Part shown: piece by piece, positions 61,393 to 64,000 of the stretch | How the letters are laid out: every line of letters starts with the position of its first letter | Position numbering within the stretch: the stretch's first letter is position 1 | The notes under the pieces: generated by a model | Told to the model about the DNA's origin: nothing | The model's input: only the letters and a program-made list of their open reading frames with translations | Database searches by the model: none | Made by a program: the position numbers and the translations under genes | Assembly (NCBI GenBank): GCA_013298625.1 | Contig: JAAFIF010000020.1 | Span: 47,367-111,366 of the forward strand | Source: Myxococcales bacterium | GTDB lineage: Bacteria > Myxococcota_A > Polyangia > Polyangiales > Ga0077539 | Length of the DNA: 64,000 nucleotides | Direction: 5' to 3'

Positions 61393-63249
61393 ATGACACT
61401 CCGTGCGTTCGCTGGGCCTTCTCTCGTGGCGTCGCTGCTGCTCGCGTGCAGCGGGCCTCCGCCGTGCTCGATGACGATCGTGGGCTGTCCTGCGGACGCA
61501 GCGCGCGCGGACGGCAGCAGCGCGATGGACGCGAGCGGCGCAGACGCGATCGAGCCCGGGATGGACGCGCCGAATACGAGCGACGGGCCGCGCCCGGACG
61601 CGCCGCTGGTGGGCGCGGGGTGCAGCGCGGACCTGCGCGAGGTGCTCGACGTCAACGGCAGTCCCATCGGGCGCTGCCCCGATGATCAGGGCTGCTCGAT
61701 GGGGCGTTGCATCGCCGCGTGCGACGCTGCGAGCGCGAGCCGCGGTTCGATCGCGTGCGAGTTCTTCGCGCCGACACCGCCTGCGTACCCGCCGGCGCTG
61801 CCGCCGTGCCACGCGATGTTCGTGACCAACACGTGGTCGAGGCCCGCGAGGTTGACGGTGACGCGGGGAACGATGAACTACGACGTCTCGCGGTTCGGAC
61901 GGCTCGTCGAGAACGGGCGTCCGGCGAGCATGTGGGCGCCGATTCCTGCGGACGGGATTCCTGTGGACGGGGTGGCGGTGCTCTTTTTGTCGAGCGACCC
62001 CAACAGCGTGATGCCCGAGACGGACACGCCGCTGCGGTGTCCGATCACGCCAGCGATCAACGCGTCGACGGTGATCGCGGGGACGGGGCAGGGGCCTGCG
62101 TGGCGCGTGCAGAGCGACGTCCCGATCGGCGCGTACGACATGATGCCGTACGGCGGCGCACCGAGCTTTTTTCCCAGCGCGCAGCTGGTGTTTCCGACGT
62201 CGGTGTACGGGCAAACGTACGTGGTGATGAACGCGCCGGTCGGAACAGCGACCTCGCCCGGCCCGCAGTGGTTTCAGATCGTCTCGACCGCGGACGACAC
62301 GATCGTGCGCATTCGTCCGACGCAGGACTTCGCGGCGCGCGCGCCGTTGCCTGCGCTCACGCGGGGCGTGACGACGTCGATCACGCTGACGGCGGGACAA
62401 GTGGCGCAGTACGAAGTGCGCGGCGACGCGGACCCGTCGGGGACCGTGATCGTCGCTGACCGTCCTATCGCTGTCTTCGCGGGAAACCGTTTCTTGCGAC
62501 TGCAGCCGATGGAGGCCCCTGGCGGAGACTCGACGCACCAGCAGCAGCTGCCGGTCAACGCGCTGTCGAGTGAGTACGTGGGCTCCCCGTACGAGACGCG
62601 TCGTCGCGACTTGATGCCCGAGAGCGTTCCGTATCGTGTTGTGGGCGCGGTGGACGGGACGACGCTGACGTTCGATCCGCCGATCGCCGGCGCGCCGGCG
62701 ACGCTGTCGCGCGGACAAGTGGCGGACTTTCGCGCGGACGCTGCGTTCATCGTGCGCAGTCAGGACGGGATGCACCCGTTTTCGTTCGCGCAGTTGATGA
62801 CCAGCTCGACGGTGCCGAGCGGCTCGCGCCCGGGCGCGCTCGAGCCGTACCAGGGGCGGCTGCTGGGCGACGAAGAGTTCGTGATCGTGATGCCTCCCGC
62901 ACAATTTCTGCGGCGATACGTGTTCTTCTCGGACCCGACGTACCCGACGACGTCGCTCACGATCGTGCGCGAGCGCCGGATGAACGGGACGTTCGCGCCG
63001 GTGAACATCGGCTGCATCGGCGACGTGACGGGCTTTCGTCCGGTGGGATCGAGCGGGCGCTACGAGTTCGCGACGGTGGACCTGCTGCGCGCGGGCGTGT
63101 CTGCCACGGGCTGCACCAACGGCCGTCACACGGCGATGAGCGATGCTCCGTTCGGGATCACGGTGTGGGGGATGGATTCGTATTCGTCCTACGCGTATCC
63201 CGCGGGCGGCAACGCGGCGGTGCTCGCGGACATCCCGATTCCGTTGTGA
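61393..63249 (+). CDS. Secreted lipoprotein with IgGFc-binding domain
   Basis: ATG 61393 gives MTLRAFAGPSLVASLLLACS (lipobox Cys 19) and 618 aa; the frame extends upstream without a signal. An Asp/Ala/Pro tether and a Cys-rich short repeat (CPDDQGCSMGRCIAAC) precede the large domain. That domain contains ADRPIAVFAGNRFLRLQPME, LPVNALSSEYVGSPYETRRR, FVIVMPPAQFLRRYVFFSDP and PFGITVWGMDSYSSYAYPAG, the signature blocks of the IgGFc-binding N-terminal domain family found on bacterial surfaces. Real IgG binding should not be assumed; an adhesion role is likely. Confidence 0.87.
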   Translation: MTLRAFAGPSLVASLLLACSGPPPCSMTIVGCPADAARADGSSAMDASGADAIEPGMDAPNTSDGPRPDAPLVGAGCSADLREVLDVNGSPIGRCPDDQGCSMGRCIAACDAASASRGSIACEFFAPTPPAYPPALPPCHAMFVTNTWSRPARLTVTRGTMNYDVSRFGRLVENGRPASMWAPIPADGIPVDGVAVLFLSSDPNSVMPETDTPLRCPITPAINASTVIAGTGQGPAWRVQSDVPIGAYDMMPYGGAPSFFPSAQLVFPTSVYGQTYVVMNAPVGTATSPGPQWFQIVSTADDTIVRIRPTQDFAARAPLPALTRGVTTSITLTAGQVAQYEVRGDADPSGTVIVADRPIAVFAGNRFLRLQPMEAPGGDSTHQQQLPVNALSSEYVGSPYETRRRDLMPESVPYRVVGAVDGTTLTFDPPIAGAPATLSRGQVADFRADAAFIVRSQDGMHPFSFAQLMTSSTVPSGSRPGALEPYQGRLLGDEEFVIVMPPAQFLRRYVFFSDPTYPTTSLTIVRERRMNGTFAPVNIGCIGDVTGFRPVGSSGRYEFATVDLLRAGVSATGCTNGRHTAMSDAPFGITVWGMDSYSSYAYPAGGNAAVLADIPIPL

Positions 63250-64000
63250 GCGACGCGCGCGGGCGCAACGGGGAGTGCGGTCGGCGCCAGCGCGATCGAG
63301 GGGGCGGAGAAGAGCGGGGGCAATGCTGCGCACGACGGTCACGGGCGCGTCGCGCGCGGCGCGGCGTGTTGCAGCGCGACGGGCGTTGATGACGTGGGTT
63401 TGGGGTTGCTCTTGGGGGAGCACGGAGAAGAGCGTTCGAGCGGGAAGGGTAGAGCGGGTTCACGGGCGTGTGCGATGGGTGCCGAGACTCTGCCTGGAAA
63501 ATCACAGGCGAAGCGGCCCGCAGCCCAAGGGGGCGGGCAGCAGCGCACCTTCGGTGCGGGGCGCGGCGGTCTCGCGCCCGCAGCTAGCCAATGGCGAACA
63601 TTCGAACGCGCGCGGCTCGTCCGCGGTCCTCGCTGAAAACTCAGTCCTCGACTCGGTCACGACCATCGCTCGATGCAGCAGCACCGCGACGGTGACCGCG
63701 TCGAGGATCGCGTCTTCAGTGAGGACCGTGGCTCGGGCAACGACAGTCCCCGCGGATCTCCACTGGCTAGCTGCGGTCGCGAGACCGCTGCGCTTCGCCC
63801 GAAGAGAACACCCGTAACGATGCGGGCGCTGATGCCCGCCCCCTTGGGCCTCATGGTTACCCAAATCTTGTGTGGAAAATCACAGGCGAACGGCCCGGAG
63901 CCCAAGGGGGCGTGCTCTCATCTCGCAGCTGCGTCTCTACGTAGAACTTGGGCGACGATGACTTCCTCAGCCCAGGCTGTTGCCTGGGCGCACGTTGGCT
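63250..64000. other. Region without a supported gene
   Basis: This 751-bp stretch has only short overlapping frames on both strands with Arg/Ser/Ala-rich products that mirror each other. The content is repetitive (listed separately): direct repeats at 63495 and 63873 and a large palindrome. 63250-63490 shows nothing specific. Near the right edge GCCCAGG/CCTGGGC (63970-63989) forms a hairpin. Confidence 0.6.
63495..63912. repeat. Palindromic repeat element between direct repeats
   Basis: A direct repeat beginning TGGAAAATCACAGGCGAA and ending AGCCCAAGGGGGCG occurs at about 63495-63535 and 63873-63912, with a few differences. The palindrome runs inside the left copy to just before the right copy. 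Its arms are 63523-63539/63833-63849 (17 bp exact), 63566-63590/63764-63788 (24 of 25) and 63625-63660/63692-63727 (30 of 36), with a loop at 63661-63691. There is no transposase. It looks like a non-autonomous or REP/BIME-like family. Confidence 0.7.

Noticed and set aside
63143..63864. Two overlapping frames near the right edge with SRPQLANGEHS/GLATAASQWRS-like products
   Set aside because: They mirror each other because of the palindrome, and the sequence is better explained as a non-coding repeat family.
1..64000. tRNA or rRNA genes
   Set aside because: In the intergenic gaps I looked for acceptor-stem/TPsiC-like GGTTCGA context and found none convincing; a covariance-model scan would be decisive.

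Overview
The window is a gene-dense, very GC-rich bacterial chromosome segment. It most likely comes from a Myxococcota (deltaproteobacterial) genome of the Polyangiales/Sandaracinus kind. The evidence is a MYXO-CTERM-like sorting tail and MopE-type metal-binding repeats (173-1345), about twenty predicted lipoproteins with Asp/Ala-rich tethers, Cys-rich myxobacterial repeat proteins, FG-GAP and IgGFc-binding surface proteins, a class II HMG-CoA reductase (mevalonate pathway) and MenB (menaquinone). The taxon is inferred. I recognised no rRNA, tRNA, prophage, CRISPR array or classical operon of known pathogenic or secondary-metabolite function.

Layout. 1-3.5 kb: the end of an unknown gene, a secreted M23 peptidase, a methyltransferase and an MFS transporter. 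3.6-10.2 kb: a pentaheme cytochrome c translationally coupled to two paralogous lipoproteins, then two more secreted lipoproteins. 10.2-17.7 kb: a TPR lipoprotein, an SRPBCC protein, an FG-GAP propeller lipoprotein, a dCTP deaminase and a ferritin-like lipoprotein. 17.7-21.2 kb: a three-gene minus-strand operon (AmrS radical SAM enzyme, small membrane protein, alpha/beta hydrolase) divergent from ychF. 21.4-26.6 kb: a mono-heme toroid lipoprotein and a coupled pair of M16 peptidases, one active and one lacking the zinc site. 26.6-34.8 kb: a GreB-like factor, a VWA-like protein, a Cys-rich lipoprotein, a large nested inverted repeat without a gene, a diiron ferritin-like protein, murI and an asparagine synthetase. 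35-38 kb: a compact three-gene operon around a soluble FtsH-like AAA+/M41 protease. 38.2-47.9 kb: a lipoprotein, a divergent LysR/nitronate monooxygenase-like pair, ybgC, duplicated FKBP isomerases, a fatty acid desaturase, two unknowns and menB preceded by a hairpin. 48-52 kb: a Cys-rich LamG-like lipoprotein and a trypsin-like protease, which share an upstream element. 52.3-53.75 kb: a REP-type tyrosine transposase between exact 300-bp inverted arms made of a short repeated word. 53.8-63.2 kb: cystathionine beta-synthase, a flavin amine oxidase, a DUF4419 protein, HMG-CoA reductase, a small membrane protein and two divergent secreted lipoproteins. 63.25-64 kb: no convincing gene, but a 327-bp imperfect palindrome between direct repeats.

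The housekeeping functions (murI, ychF, greB, menB, HMG-CoA reductase, dCTP deaminase, CBS) are scattered singly among envelope and secreted proteins. Operons are short and often coupled by 4-nt ATGA/GTGA overlaps, and several convergent genes overlap at their 3' ends. The strongest candidates for something undescribed are the transposase with its expanded repeat arms, the FtsH-like three-gene operon, and the two large non-coding palindromes near 29.8 kb and 63.7 kb.
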